Below, piece after piece: positions 1 to 14,200 of a stretch of DNA of 64,000 bases; position 1 is the stretch's first letter; every line of letters starts with the position of its first letter. Source of the stretch: Leifsonia tongyongensis. Its GTDB lineage: Bacteria; Actinomycetota; Actinomycetes; Actinomycetales; Microbacteriaceae. The position numbers and the translations under genes were made by a program. The stretch covers positions 558,001 to 622,000 of the forward strand of contig NZ_JAAGWY010000001.1 in the NCBI RefSeq assembly GCF_010686705.1, read 5' to 3'. Under the pieces are notes generated by a model that was not told the DNA's origin, searched no databases, and was given only the letters and a program-made list of their open reading frames with translations.

Positions 1-3000
1 CGGAGGCCTTGAGCGTGATCGCACCGCCCGCGGTGATGCTGCGTGCCGTCGTGGCGCTGACGGTGTGGTTGGCGATCGTCAGGCCCAGACCGACACCGAT
101 CGCCGCAGTCGATCCACCCGAGACGACCGCGCCGGCCGTCGAGGACGCGCTCGCGTTCTGCGTCGCGGTCGCGCTGAAGGCGCCGGTCAGGCTGAGGCCG
201 CCGCCGAGCGTGCCGACCCGCGCGGTGGTGGTCACATTCGAGAGCGTCACGGCTACCGCGGGGGCGATGTCGACCTTGCCGCCGGATGCCCCCATCTTGG
301 CTTCGGTGATCGCCGCGTCCCCGGCGGTCGCGCTCAGCGTGACGTTTGCAGCACCGGTCAGGCTGATGCCATTGTCCAGCGTGGCGCTGGTGGTGTCGGT
401 GATCAGGTTCAGGGCGACGGATGCGCCCACACCCACGTTCGTCGAGGTGACACCGCCGGCGGTCGGCTCCGCCTTCACCGTGCTGGCAGCGTTGCTCGCG
501 GCGATGATCATCGCGTCGCCGCCCGTGAGGACAACCGTTCCGGCAACCTGCGCGGTGGTGTTCTGGTTGATCACGGCGAGGCCGAGCGACCCCGCCACCG
601 AGATCTTTCCGCCGCCAGCCCCGCTCGTTGCCTGCGCTCCATACGTCGACGTGACGTCTGCGCCATTCACCGTCTCGGTCGCCGACACGGTCAGCGCCTT
701 GGCGTGCACGCTGTTGCCGGTCGGCAGCACCGCCTGATTGGCGACATTGGCAAGGGTGATCGCGACCGCGGCGCCGACGGTCGCGGTCGCGCCGTGGGAA
801 GCTGAACCGTCGGCGCTGGTCGCCGCATCCGTGTTCGCCGACGACGCCAGCGTGACGAGCCCGCCGGAGGTCAGCGTGATCCCCGTTCCTTCAATGGTCG
901 CCTTCGAGCTCGTGGTCGCGAGGTCGAGGGCGATCGCCGCGGCGACGTTCACCTTGCCGTCGGAGGTCGATGCGCTCGGCGCCGTGGTCGAGCCGGAGGC
1001 CTTGCCACCGTTCGCCGTGCTGGTCGCATCCGCGTTCGAGCGCTGCGTCTGCACCTGCTGGTCGACACCACCGCCGGCGCCTCCACCGCCGCCGGTACCG
1101 GATCCGTTCGCGCTGTTCTCCGGGGCGCCCGAGGCACTGGCGCTCGCGGACGCTGCCGAGGCGCTGATTCCAGATGCCTTGAGGGTGATCGCGCCCGTCG
1201 CCGTGATGCTGCGGGCCGTCGTCGCCGCGACCGTGTGGTTCGCGATCGTCAGAGCGAGTCCGACCCCGATCGCCGCCGTCGAGCCGCCGGCCACTACCGC
1301 ACCCGCCGTCGAGGACGCACTTGCGTTCTGGGTCGCCGCGCCCGTGAACGCACCGGTCAGCGACATCGTGCCGTCGGTGCCGACGCGCGCGGTGGTGGTC
1401 ACATTCGAGAGGGTCACCGCGATGGCAGGGGCGATGTCGACCTTGCCGCCGGACGCGCCCATCTTCGCCTCGGTGATCGCGGCATCCACGGCCGTCGCGC
1501 TGAGGCTGACATTGTGGGCACCGGTCAGGCTCACCGCGTTGTCGATGGTGGCGGTCGTCGTGTCGGTGATCAGGTTCAGGGCGACGGATGCACCTACACC
1601 CACGCTCGTCGTGGTGACACCCCCAGCCGTCGGCTCCGCCTTCACGGTGCTCGCAGCCTTACTCGCCGCCATGATCGTCGCGTCGCCGCCGGTCAAGACG
1701 ACCGGGCCGGCCACCTGGGCGGTGGTCGTCTGGTTGATCACGGCGAGGCCGAGCGATCCGGCGACCGAGATCTTGCCGCCGCCAGCCCCGCTGGTCGCCT
1801 GCGCGCCATACGTTGAAACCGCATCCGCACCGTTCACCGTCTCGGTCGCGGAAACGGTCAGCGCCTTCGCGCGCACGCTGTCACCGGCCGGCAGCATCGC
1901 CTGGTTCGTCACGTTCGCGAGGGTGATCGCGACCGCGGCACCGATGGTCGCGGTCGCGCCGTGGGAGGCCGAACCGTCCGCGCTCGTGGCCGCGTCCGTG
2001 TTCGCACTCGACGCGAGCGTGACGAGACCACCCGAGGTGAGGGCGATGCCGGCTCCCTCGATCGTCGCCTTCGAGGTCGTGGTGGCGAGATCGAGTGCGA
2101 CCGCCGCCGCGACGTTCACCTTGCCGTCGGAGGTCGACGCGCTGGGCGCTGCCGTCGAACCGGATGTCTTGCCGCCGTTCGCGGTGCTGGTCGCATCCGC
2201 GTTCGAGCGCTGGGTCTGCACCTGCTGGTCGACACCGCCACCGGCTCCCCCGCCACCACCGGTGCCGGACCCGCTCGCGCTGTTCTCCGGAGCCCCGGAT
2301 GCCGACGCGCTGGCTGCGGAGGCCGATGCCGAGACGCCCGTGGCCTTCAGGGTGATCGCGCCGGTTGCCGTGATGCTCCGCGCCGTCGTCGCCGTCACCG
2401 TGTGGTTCGCGATCGTGAGCGCGAGTCCGACACCCACTGCCGCCGTCGATCCACCCGAGACGACCGCGCCCGCCGTGGACGAAGCGCTCGCGTTCTGGGT
2501 CGCCGTGCCCGTGAACGCACCGGTGAGGGTCATCGTCCCGTCGGTGCCGACGCGCGCTGTGGTGGTCACATTAGAGAGGGTGACCGCGATGGCGGGGGCG
2601 ATGTCGACCTTGCCGCCGGACGCTCCCATCTTCGCTTCGGTGATCGCCGCATCCCCGGCCGTCGCGCTCAGCGTGACGTTCGCCGCGCCGGTGAGGCTCA
2701 CACCGTTGTCGATCGCGGCGGTCGTTGTGTCGGTGATCAGGTTCAGGGCGACGGATGCACCGACTCCGACACTCGTCGAGGTGACGCCGCCGGCGGTCGG
2801 CTCCGCATTGACCGTGCTGGCAGCGTTACTGGCGGCGGTGGTGTTCGCGTCGCCGCCGGTCAGGACGACCGGGCCCCCCAACTCGGCCGTCGTCGTCTGG
2901 TTCACGATCGCGAGGCCAAGGGACCCGGCGACCGAGATCTTGCCGCCGCCCGCCCCGCTCGTCGCCTGCGCGCCATACGTTGAAACCGCATCCGCACCGT

Positions 3001-6000
3001 TCACCGTCTCAGTCGCGGAAACGGTCAGCGCCTTCGCGTGGATGCCGTCACCGGTCGGCAGGGCCGCCCGGTTGATCACGTTCGCCAGCGTGATTGCGAC
3101 GGCCGCGCCGATCGTCGCCGTCGCGCCCTGCGAGGCCGAACCATCCGCGCTCGTGGCCGCATCCGTGTTCGCACTCGACGCGAGGGTGACGAGCCCTCCC
3201 GACGTGAGAGTGATCCCAGTTCCCTCGAGCGTCGCCTTCGAGGTCGTGGTGGCGAGATCGAGTGCGACCGCTGCCGCGACGTTCACCTTGCCATCCGAGG
3301 TCGACGCGCTCGGGGAACTCGTCGCGCCCGAGGTCTTGCCGCCGTTCGCGGAGCTGGTCGCATCCGCGTTGGTCCGCTGCGTCTGCACCTGCTGGTCGAC
3401 GCCGCCGCCGGCGCCGCCGCCACCGCCGGTGCCGGAACCGCTCGTGCTGTTCTCAGGAGCACCCGACGCCGAAGCACTCGCCGCTGCAGCCGATGCCGAG
3501 ACACCCGATGCCTTGAGGGTGATCGCGCCGGTCGCCGTAATGCTGCGGGCCGTCGTCGCCGTGACCGTGTGGTTCGCGATCGTCAGAGCGAGTCCGACCC
3601 CGATCGCCGCGGTCGAGCCGCCGGATACGACCGCGCCGGCGGTAGAAGAGGCACTCGCAATCTGTGTCGCGCTGCCCGTGAACGCGCCCGTCAGGGTCAA
3701 TGTCCCGTCGGTGCCGACCCGCGCGGTCGTGGTCACGTTGGAGAGGGTGACCGCTATGGCGGGCGCGATGTCGACCTTGCCGCCCGACGCCCCCATCTTC
3801 GCCTCGGTGACCGCGCTGTCGCCTGTTGTCGACGAGAGGCTCACGGTGTGGGCGCCCGTCAGGGTGACCCCGTTGTCGATCGTGGCGGTCGTCGTGTCGG
3901 TGATCAGGTTCAGGGCGACGGATGCGCCCACACCGACACTCGTCGAGGTGACACCGCCCGCGGTCGGCTCCGCCTTCACCGTGCTCGCAGCCTTACTCGC
4001 CGCCGTGATCGTCGCGTCGCCGCCGGACAGGACGACCGGGCCGGCCACCTGGGCGGTGGTCGTCTGGTTGATCACGGCGAGGCCGAGGGACCCGGCGACC
4101 GAGATCTTGCCGCCGCCGGCGCCGCTCGTCGCCTGCGCGCCGTAGGTCGAGGTGACATCGGCGCCGTTCACCGTCTCGGTGGCCGACACCGTCAGCGCCT
4201 TCGCGTGCACCCTGTCACCGACCGGCAGCACGGCCTGGTTGATCACGTTCGCCAGGGTGATCGCGACCGCCGCGCCGATCGTCGCCGTCGCGCCGTGCGA
4301 TGCCGAACCATCCGCACTCGTTGCCGCATCCGTGTTCGCCGACGACGCCAGCGTCACGAGGCCGCCCGAAGTCAGCGCGATGCCGGTTCCCTCGATCGTC
4401 GCCTTCGACGTCGTCGTTGCCAGGTCGAGTGCGACCGCCGCCGCCACGTTCACCTTGCCGTCGGAGGTCGACGCGCTGGGCGCTGCCGTCGAACCGGATG
4501 TCTTGCCACCGTTCGCGGTGCTGGTCGCATCCGCGTTCGAGCGCTGGGTCTGCACCTGCTGATCGACACCGCCACCGGCACCACCGCCACCACCGGTACC
4601 GGACCCGCTCGCGCTGTTCTCCGGCGCACCCGACGCCGACGCGCTAGCCGAAGCCGCCGAAGCGGAGATACCTGAGGCCTTGAGCGTGATCGCGCCGCCC
4701 GCGGTGATGCTCCGCGCCGTGGTCGCCGTCACCGCGTGGTTCGCGATCGTCAGCGCGAGTCCGACCCCGACGGCAGCCGTGGAGCCCCCCGCCACGACCG
4801 CCCCCGCCGTCGAGGACGCACTCGCATTCTGCGTCGCGCTGCCGGAGAACGCGCCCGTCAACGCCATCGTGCCGTCCGTGCCGACCCGCGCAGTCGTGGT
4901 CACATTCGAGAGCGTGACCGCTATGGCGGGGGCGATGTCGACCTTGCCGCCGGACGCTCCCATCTTCGCCTCGGTGATCGCCGCATCCGCCGACCTCGCG
5001 CTCAGCGTGACGTTCGCCGCACCCGTGAGGGTCGCGCCGTTGTCGATCGTGGCGGCCGTGGTGTCGGTGATCAAGTTCAGGGCGACGGATGCACCCACAC
5101 CCACGCTCGTCGAGGTGACACCACCGGCGGTCGGCTCCGCCTTCACCGTGCTGGCAGCCTTGCTCGCTGCCGTGACCGTCACATCCCCGCCGGTCAGGAC
5201 GACGGCGCCCCCCAGTTCCGCCGTCGTCATCTGGTTCACGATCGCGAGGCCGAGCGACCCCGCCACCGAGATCTTGCCGCCGCCCGCCCCGCTCGTCGCC
5301 TGCGCGCCATACGTTGAAACCGCATCCGCACCGTTGACCGTCTCGGTCGCCGACACCGTCAGCGCCTTGGCGTGCACCGAGTCACCGGCCGGCAGCACCG
5401 CCTGGTTGATGACCTTCGCCAGCGTGACCGCTACGGCCGCTCCGATCGTCGCCGTCGCACCCTGCGAAGCCGAGCCATCCGCACTCGTGGCCGCATCCGT
5501 GTTCGCCGACGACGCCAGCGTCACCAGGCCAACCGCTGTGAGCGTCACGCCCGTTCCGAGAACCGTCGCGCGCGAGACGGTGGTCGCGAGGTCGAGAGCG
5601 ACGGCCGCCGCCGCGTTGATCTTGCCGTCCGAGGTCGACGCACTCGGCGACGCGGTCGAGCCGGATGATGCTCCGCCGTTCGCCGAGCTGGTCGCATCCG
5701 CGTTGGACCGCTGGGCCTGCACCTGCTGGTCGACGCCGTTGCCCGCGCCACCGCCACCGCCGGTGCCGGAGCCGCTCGCGCTGTTCTCTGGCGCGCCCGA
5801 CGCCGAGGCGGAGGCCGACGCGGAAGACGCAGACACCCCGGACGCCTTCAGCGTGATCGCGCCACCCGCTGTGACGCTCCGCGCCGTCGTCGCCGTCACG
5901 GCATGGTTCGCGACCGTCAAGGCGAGCCCCACACCGACGGCCGCCGTCGAGCCGCCCGCGACGACCGCGCCAGCTGTCGAGCTTGCGCTGGCGTTCTGCG

Positions 6001-9000
6001 TCGCACTGCCGGCGAACGACCCTGTGAGCGTCATCGTGCCGTCGGTGCCGACCCGCATGCTCGTCGACACGTTCGAGAGGGTGACGGCCACGGCCGGCGC
6101 GATGTCGACCTTGCCGCCGCTCGCGCCCATCTTCGCTTCGGTGACCGCCGCATCCGTCGACGTCGCGCCCAGCGTGACGTTCGCAGCACCGGTCAACGTG
6201 GCCGCGTTCTCGAGTGCGGCCGTCGTCGAGTCGGTCACCAGGTTCAGGGCGACGGATGCCCCCACCCCGACATTCGTCGAGGTCACTCCGCCGGCCGTCG
6301 GCTCCGCCTTCACCGTGCTGGCCAGAATGCTCGCCGCAGTGATCGCCGCGTTGCCGCCGGTGAGTACCACCGCACCCGCGCTGTCGGCGGTCGTGCTCTG
6401 GTTCACGATGGCGAGGGCGAGCGACCCGGCGACCGAGATCTTGCCGCCGCCCGCACCGCTGGTCGCCTGGGCTCCGTAGGTCGAGGTGACGTCGGCGCCG
6501 TTGGGCGTCACCGTCGCCGCGATCGTGAGGGACTTCGCGTGGAGCGTGTCGCCGGTGGGCAGCAGCGCCTGGTTCTTCACGTTCGCCAACGTGATCGCGA
6601 CGGCGGCGCCGATCGTGGCCGTCGCACCGTGCGAGGCCGAACCGTCCGCCGTGGTCGCCGCGTCCGTGTTCGCCGACGAGGCGAGGGTGAGCAGCCCGCC
6701 GGCCGTCAGCGTGATGCCGGTTCCGATCACGGTCGCGAGCGACGAAACGGTGGCGAGGTCGAGGGCGACAGCTGCTGCCGCATTGACCTTGCCATCCGAG
6801 GTCGAGGCACTCGGGCTTGCCGTCGACCCGGATGACGCACCACCGTTCGCCGTGCTCGTCGCGTCGGCGTTGTCACGCTGCGCCTTCACCTGCTGGTCCA
6901 CGCCGTTGCCGGCGCCACCGCCACCTCCGGTTCCGGACCCGTTCGCGCTGTTCTCGGGCGCCCCGGATGCGCTGGCGCTCGACGTCGCGCCGCTTCCGCT
7001 GATACCGGATGCCGTCAGGCTGAGCGCTCCGCCCGCGGTGATCGACCGTGCTGTCGTCGCGCTCACCGCGTCGCCAGCGATGGTCAGCGCGAGGGCGATG
7101 CCGACGGCGGCGGTCGATCCCCCCGCCACGACCGCCCCGGCCGTCGACATCGCCGATGCGGTCTGCGTCGCGGTAGCCGTGAACGACCCGGTGACCGTCA
7201 GCAGTCCGCCCGCGCCCTGCGTGCCGATGGTCACGCCCGTCGTGACGTTCGCCAGCGTCACCGCGACGGCGGGTGCGATGTCGACCTTGCCGCCCGACGC
7301 CCCCATCTTCGCCTCGGTGGTCGCCGAGTCCGTCGCTGTTGCCGTGACCATGGCGTTCGCCGCTCCGGTCACAGCCGCACCGGCGCCGATGGAAGCGGTA
7401 GTGCGATCGGTCACGATGTCGAGGGCGACGGATGCGCCCACACCGAGGTTCGTCGTGCTTACGCCACCTGGCGACGGCTCCGCCGTGACGACGCTGCTCG
7501 CCTTCGAAGCCGCAGCGATCGTCAGATCGCCTCCTGTGAGGTGCGCGGTTCCCGCGAGCGCCGCGGAGGTCGTCTGGTTGACGATGGCCAGCGCGACGGA
7601 ACCGGCGACCGAGATCTTGCCTCCGCCCGCACCGCTCGCCGCCTGAGCGCCGTAGGTCGAGGTGCTGTCTGCTCCGTTGACCGTCTCGGTGGCCGAGATG
7701 GTCAGGGCCTTCGCCGCTACCGTGTCGCCTGCGGGGAGGGCGGCCTGGTTGGTGACATCGGCGAGGGTGACCGCTACAGCTGCGCCGATGGTCGCGCCGG
7801 TGCCGTGGGAGGCCGTTCCGTCAGCGCTGGTCGTCGCATCCGTGTTCGCCGACGACGCCAGCGTGACGAGACCGCCCGACGTCAGCGTGATCCCCGGGCT
7901 CTCCAGGGTCGCCCGCGATGCGGTCGTCGCGACGACGACGGCGACGGCAGCCGCCGCGTTGACCTTGCCGTCGGAGGTCGAAGCGCTCGGCGTCGCCGTC
8001 GAACCGGATGCCGCTCCCCCATTGGCCGAGCTGGTCGCGTCCGCGTTGTCACGCTGGGTCTTGACCTGTTGGTCGACCCCGTCGCCGGACCCTCCGCCGC
8101 CGCCCGTGCCCGACCCGGTCGCTCCGTTCTCGGGCGCACCGCCGGCCGACGCGCTGGCGTTCGCGGCGCTCGAACTGGTTCCGGATGCCGACAGCGTGAT
8201 CGCGCCCGTCGCCGTGATCGACCGGGCCGTCGTCGCGCTCACCGAGTGGTTCGCGACGACGAGTGCCAATCCCAGCCCCACACCCGCCGTGCCGGCGCCG
8301 ACCACGATGGCCCCGGAGGTCGCGGATGCGCTCGCCGACTGCACCGCGGTCGCACTGAGCGCGCCGGTGAGGGTGAGCGCTGTGGCGGCTGTGCCGATCC
8401 GCGCCGTGGTCGTCACCGTCGAGAGGGTCACAGCGACCGCGGGCACGACGGCGACCTTGCCGCCGGCCGCTCCCATCTTCGCCTCGGTCGCTGCCGTGTC
8501 CGTCGCGGTCGCGTGGACGGTGATGCCTCCGGCGCCCGTGATGACGGAGCCGTCGGCGAGCATCGCCGTGGTCGTGTCGGTCACGAGGGCGAGCGCTACG
8601 GACGCGCCGACGCCCACAGTGCCGGCCGAGACGCCGGTGCCGTCGGCGGGGTCCGCCTTCGCGCTCGAGGCCAGGGCCGATGCCGCCGTCACCGCGAGGG
8701 TGCCGCCGGTGAGGTTCACCGCACCGGCGACCTGCGCGAGAGTGGTCTGGTCGACGATCACGAGGCCGAACGAACCGGCGACGGAGAGTTTCGCATCCGA
8801 CGCGCCGGCACCGCTCGTCGCAGTGGCGGAGTCCGTCGAGACCTGGTCGCCTGCGTTGTTCGTGACCCCGGCCGAGAGGGTGAGCGACTTCGCCTTGACC
8901 ATGTCGCCGGCGGGCAGTGTGGCCTGGTCGGTCGCGTGCACGAGGGTGACTGCCACGGCGGCGCCGATCGTGGCGGTTCCTCCGTGGGCGGCCGAGCCGT

Positions 9001-11270
9001 TGGCGCTGCTCGCGGCGTCGGTGTTCGCCGACGACGTCAGGCTGACCGCCCCGGTGGCCGTGAGCGTGACGCCGGTTCCGACGACCGTCGCCCGCGACGA
9101 CGTGGTCGCGACGATCACCGCGACAGCGGCCGCGACGTTGATCTTGCCGTCGGCGGTCGAGGCGCTCGGGGCGGCGGTCGAACCGGAGCCGGAGGCGCCT
9201 GACCCGGCGGCCACGCCGTCGGCGTTCGTCCGGGCGGCGGCGACCTGGTCGTCGACTCCGGAACCCGCGGCTCCCCCGCCCTGCCCTTGGCCGGAGTCGG
9301 CGGGGTTCTGCGGCGCGCCGGATGCCGACGCCGTCGATGCGGCGGTCGAGGAGCTGGCGCCGGAAGCGGCCAGGGTGATGGCGGTCGCGGTGACAGATCG
9401 TGCGACCGACGCGCTGACCGAGGCGTTCGCGATGGTGAGCGCCAGTCCGAGACCCACCGCACCGGTGCCGCCCGCGACCGCGCCTTTCGCGGTGGAGGCC
9501 GCCGAGGCGACCTGCGTTGCGGATGCCCCGAATGCGCCCGTCAGGGTGAGGAGGGCTCCCGTGCCGACGCGCGCCGTGGTCCCGACGTTCGCGACCAGCA
9601 CCGCCGCGTACGGTGCGACGGCGACGTTGCTGGCCGAGGCCGCGCCCGATGCTGTCACGGCTGCCGCGTCGGATGCGGTGGCCCCGAGGGTCACGTTGCG
9701 CGCCCCGGTGACGACCGAGCCGTCGCCCATCGACGCATCCGTCGTGTCGTTGACGATGGAGACCGCGGACGATGCGCCGATTCCGGTCGCCGGCGTTCCC
9801 GTGCCCGAGTCGGCCACCAGGGCCTGCGTCGTCACGCTGGACTTCGATGATGCCGTGGCCGTGAGGTCGGCCGTCGCACCGGTGAACGTCACGGTGGGTG
9901 CGTGGCCTGCGCCCGAGAGAAGGGCGGCGGATGTCGACAGTGCGACCGAAGAGACGGCCACCGAGCCTGCGACTCCGAGGCTTCCACCGCCTCCGGCTCC
10001 TGCCGTCGCGGTGGTGGTGAAGCGATCCGTGCTGTCTGCGACCCCTGCTGCGTTGGTGGGGTTCACTCCCGCGGAGAGCGTAAGAGCCTTCGCGTGGATG
10101 GTTGCCTGCGGCCCGACGTTCGCACGGATGGATGCGTCGGCCGCGGTGATGGCGATTGCTGCGGCGATCGTCGTGGAGCCCGGTGGTGCGCGGGTGGACG
10201 GTGCGCCGGTCGCGGTCGAGGTCGCCGAGTCGTTGAGGGTCGCCGTGATGCTCACGACACCTGCGGTGATGGTGACGCCGTCCACAGAGGCGTCGGCCGA
10301 GGCCGAGTGGACGGTCAGCGCGAGCGCAGCCGCTGCCGAGACCGTGCCTGCCGGCGTGCTCGGCTCGGGGGCGTTGCCCGGCCCGCTGCCGCCGTTGCCG
10401 CCCGGAAGCGCTCCGCCCGAGGTGGGCGCCGCGCCGTTCGCGAACGACCGGGCTTCGGTCACCTGGGAGGTCGGGGTCGGCTGGTCGCCGTTGCCGGGGG
10501 CCCCGGTGGCCGACGCGGATGCGGTCGTCGACGTCAAGGACGCCCCGGTTGCGGCGAAGGTTGCGTTGCCGGCCGCGGTCACATCCCGATGGGTCGTCGC
10601 CCGCACGGTGTGCGTAGCGAAGGTGAGAGCGATCGCGATGCCGACCGCCGCGCCGGCCGAGTTGACTTCGCCCGTGGCCGTCGTCGTCGCCGACGCCCGC
10701 TCGTCGGCGCTCGCCGTGAACGTTCCGGTCAGCACCAGCGGTGCACCCGTGCCGACGATGGCGGTCGTGGCGACGTTCGAGGTGGTGATCGCCACGACCG
10801 GAGCGATCGCGATGTTCGGCGACGAGACGCCGCCGTGCGCCACGGTGGTCGCGGGCGCGATCGCGGACGACGTGAGGGCAAGGTTGTGGGCGCCGGTCAG
10901 CGCCGATCCGTCCTGGAGTCCTGCGCTGGTCGTGTCGTTGAGGATGTTCAGTGCGACGGTCGCGCCGATCCCGGCGGTCTGGCCCGCGACGGAACCCGGT
11001 AGCGCCTTGACGTCGCTGGCGTTGTTCGTGTGCGCGGCGATGGCCACATCCGCACCCCCGACGGCGACCGGGCCTCCGGGCGCGACGCTCGCACTCGTGT
11101 TCAGCGTGACCACGTTGACGGCGAGCGACCCCGCGACGCCGACGTTCGACGCTCCGCCTGCACCCGACGTCGAGGTCGCACCGAAGGTGTTCGCGTTGCC
11201 TGTCGTGGGCTGCTGGGCCACCGCATCCACCGACACCTTCGGCGACGTGAAGGTGGCGTTGCCCACATAG
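1..11270 (-). repeat. Nine ~1.17-kb tandem coding repeats inside the giant gene
   Basis: A linker coding for a Gly run followed by VDQQVQTQR recurs near 1042, 2209, 3375, 4543, 5708, 6877, 8050, 9227 and, degenerate, 10455. Spacing is 1,166-1,177 bases, except about 1,228 for the last pair, so the unit is about 389-392 residues. Each unit carries the same ordered motifs, for example ENSASGSGTGGGGG, then NADATS, STSDGK, TIGAAVA, VSATETVNGAD, STYGAQATSGAGGGK, VAGSLGLA, VKAEPTAGGV, VGVGASVALN and EAKMGASGGKVDIAP. Copies between 1 and about 5700 are nearly identical. Copies beyond 6800 diverge, and the 9227 and 10455 copies have largely lost the linker. The array continues past the left edge, so total copy number is unknown. 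Confidence 0.9.
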
Positions 11271-14200
11271 GACGAGGTGGTCTGGTCGGCCGCCGTGACC
11301 GCTACGGCTGTGCCGACACCGGCCGAGCTGCCGCCGACCGTGCTGCCGTCCGCCGTACTGGTCGCGCTGCCGGACGAACCTGCGTGAACGGAGACGGGTG
11401 CCGAGCCCGTCGTCGGTCCGCTCGTGTTCGAGACGGCTATCACGAGTCCGCCGCCGACCGGCGCGATGTACGCGGTGGTCTTCTGGGTGACGCTGGTGAA
11501 GGCGAGCGCGCCGGCGATGCTGATGACACCCCCGGGAGCGTTCGCGTAGCCGCCGGGGTGCGACGCGGTCGAGGTGCTGTCGCTCGGCGTCGAGTTGTTC
11601 TGGGTCGAGCCGCCCGGGCTCGCCGTGGCGACGGTGACGACGGTGTTGTTCGAGTCGGCCGCGACCACGAGGCTGCCCGCATCGACTCCGTGACTGCTGT
11701 GGCTGTCGATGTATGCCGCCGTGTTCGTCGTCACCCGAGAGACCGCGATCCCGGCGCCTGCGGTGGCCACGGTTCCGTTGCCTGTCGTCGTCACGTTCGT
11801 CGCGTTCTTCGCGATGACGAACAGGACTCCGCGGGCCGAGACGGTCGAGTCGTCGGACACGTGGGTGATCGCGCTGCTGTCGATATTCGCGGTGGCGACC
11901 GCCGCATCCACGCTCGTCGACGCACCCGTGCCCGTCGACGTGACGATCGCCTGCATCGACGACGAACTGCGCAGCGTGACGTCGCCCGTCGCATCCAGCA
12001 CCGATGCGCCGGTGACGGCGACCTGCGCCGACGACGATGCGCTCACCGTGTTCACGCCGGGAATGGATCCTGCGCCGGGTGTCTGCGATGCGGTCGCCTC
12101 GAGGTCGATGGACCGGGCGTGGATCGTCGCGCCGTTCACGGTGACGGAGGCGGATGCCCGGGAGCTGCCCGTCTGCGTGTCAGTCGCGTTGAGCAACACG
12201 GTGCCCGCTCCGCTCCCACCGCGGGTGTCGATCGTCACACCGGAGTTCACGATGATCGTCGGAGCGTCGATCTCGAGGTTCACACCGGCGAGGATCAGGT
12301 TGCCGATGATCACGACCGTGACACCTGTCGCGGTGTCGACGATCTTCAGCGACGTGGTCGGCACGGCGAAGTCGACCATTTCCATGGCGCCCGTGAGGCT
12401 CTTCACCCTGATCTGGCCTGGCGTCGGGCTCGGTCCGACCTGCAGCGTGTCGTTCGGTGTCGTGCCGGTGACCACCAGGTCGGAGGTGCCGGTCACCGTG
12501 ATCGGCTCGAGGCCCGAATAGGCGATCGTCCTGCCCCCGAACGTGATGGTGCCCGACTGGCTTCCGCTCGGGATGCTCGTGACCTGGCCGCCCGATCCGC
12601 TCAGGACGAGCGTGTCGAACCCGCCCGCGCCACCGTCGAGGCGCCCACTGATGCTGCCGCCGTGCTGGAACGTGAAGGTGTCCTTGTTGCCGGCGGCGCC
12701 CTGCAGGTTCCCGAAACCGGTGAACCGCTGGCCGGCGACCGTGCCCGCGTCGTGGCCGTCGATCGACCAGGATGCGTCGCCGGACGGCCCGACGATCGTG
12801 TTGCCGCTGCCCGACGCCGAGATGGTGCGTGCTCCGGTGTAGTCGAGCGCGGTCAGACCCGCGCCGGTCACGGATCCCGACCCGGCACTCGCGACGCTCC
12901 AGCGGAGCTGGTCGCCGATCACCGAGAGGAGGTCGGAGCCGCTGCCGGCGAACGAGACCGGAACCGAGATCGGTCCGGTCGACGTGTCGAAGGTGAGGCT
13001 GACCACCTGGCCGCCGACTGTCGTCACGTGCAGCCCGAGCAACGAGGAGATGGGGCGCCGCGTCTCGACGCCGTTGTCGACGATCACCAGGTCGGTGCCG
13101 TCGATCCTCACGGTGATCGAATGGTTCGTGGAGGTGGCTCCCGGGGTGTAGGTCCACGGGGAGGGGGTCGTCGTGGTGGGCGTGGCCGGGGTGGTCGGAG
13201 TGGTGGTGGTCGGGGTGGTCGGGGTGGTCGGGGTCGCAGCGGGCGTGCTTGCGTCCGTCGGGGCTGCGGGGGCGGCTGCGGAGCCGGATGCGGGAGCGCT
13301 CGCCGGGCCTGCGGGCGCGGTTCCGGCATCCGGAGTCCCTGAAGGAGTGGGAGTCGGGGCGACGGTCGGGTCAGGGGCGGGCGTCGCGGGGGCCGGAGTC
13401 GGGGCTGGCGCAGGAGCCGGAGTGGGCGCTGGCGCAGGAGCCGGAGCGGGCGCTGGCGCGGGAGCAGGGGCTGGCGCGGGAGCCGCCGCTGGTGCGGGAG
13501 CCGGAACGGTTGCGGAGGTCGCGGCCGGCCCGGCCGCTGGGGCCGGGGTCGCCGGATCGGACGCCGCAGCCGGGTCGTCCGCCGGGAGGATCGTGAGCCT
13601 GACCACGTCGCGAGCCGCTCCGCGACCACCGGCGATGGTTGCGGTGTGCGGTGCCGCATCCGCCTGGTTCGAGGTCGACGGTGCGGGGGTGGGGGTCGGT
13701 GTTGGAGTTGGAGTCGGAGTCTGAGTCGGTGTCGGTGTCGATGTCGGTGTCGGAGTCGGAGTCGGAGTCGGAGTCGGAGTCGGCGTCGGGCTCGGGCTGG
13801 GAGTCGGTGTTGGCGTCGGGGTGGGTGTCGGAGTCGGGCTCGGCGTCGGCGTGCTTCCGACCTGCGACGGACCGGTCGTTCCGGGGCCGCAGGTCAGCGT
13901 GCTGCTCGACGTCGACGTGCTCGACGAGCTCGTCACGGTCCCGTTGCCGCTCGTGGTCGTCGGCGAGGGGCTCGGCGTGGAGCTGGGCGTGTTGGACGAG
14001 CTGACGCAGTTGGTGCCGTGGGGGGTCGACGGTCCGTGGGTCGCGGAGGCCTGCGCCGCGGCCCGAGCCGCGGCCGTCTGCGCGGCGGCCTGCTGGGCGA
14101 GCTGCGCCCGGCCGGCGGCGATGATCGCCGCGAGAACCCGTGGATCGATCGTGACCCGTCGAACGATGGTGGTCGTCCGGGTCGGTGTCTGCTGCGTGAC

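Noticed and set aside
738-11270. Long plus-strand frames (738-4145, 4680-6479, 7662-11270) of up to 1,200 codons
   Set aside because: They are antisense images of the repeat gene. They have odd Pro/Ala/Val composition, are broken by stops at repeat-related positions and lack ribosome sites, signal peptides or domains, while the minus frame is continuous with a good start.
1-11270. Possibility of a CRISPR array or transposon array
   Set aside because: The repeats are 1.17 kb, adjoining and in frame; there are no terminal inverted repeats or transposase.
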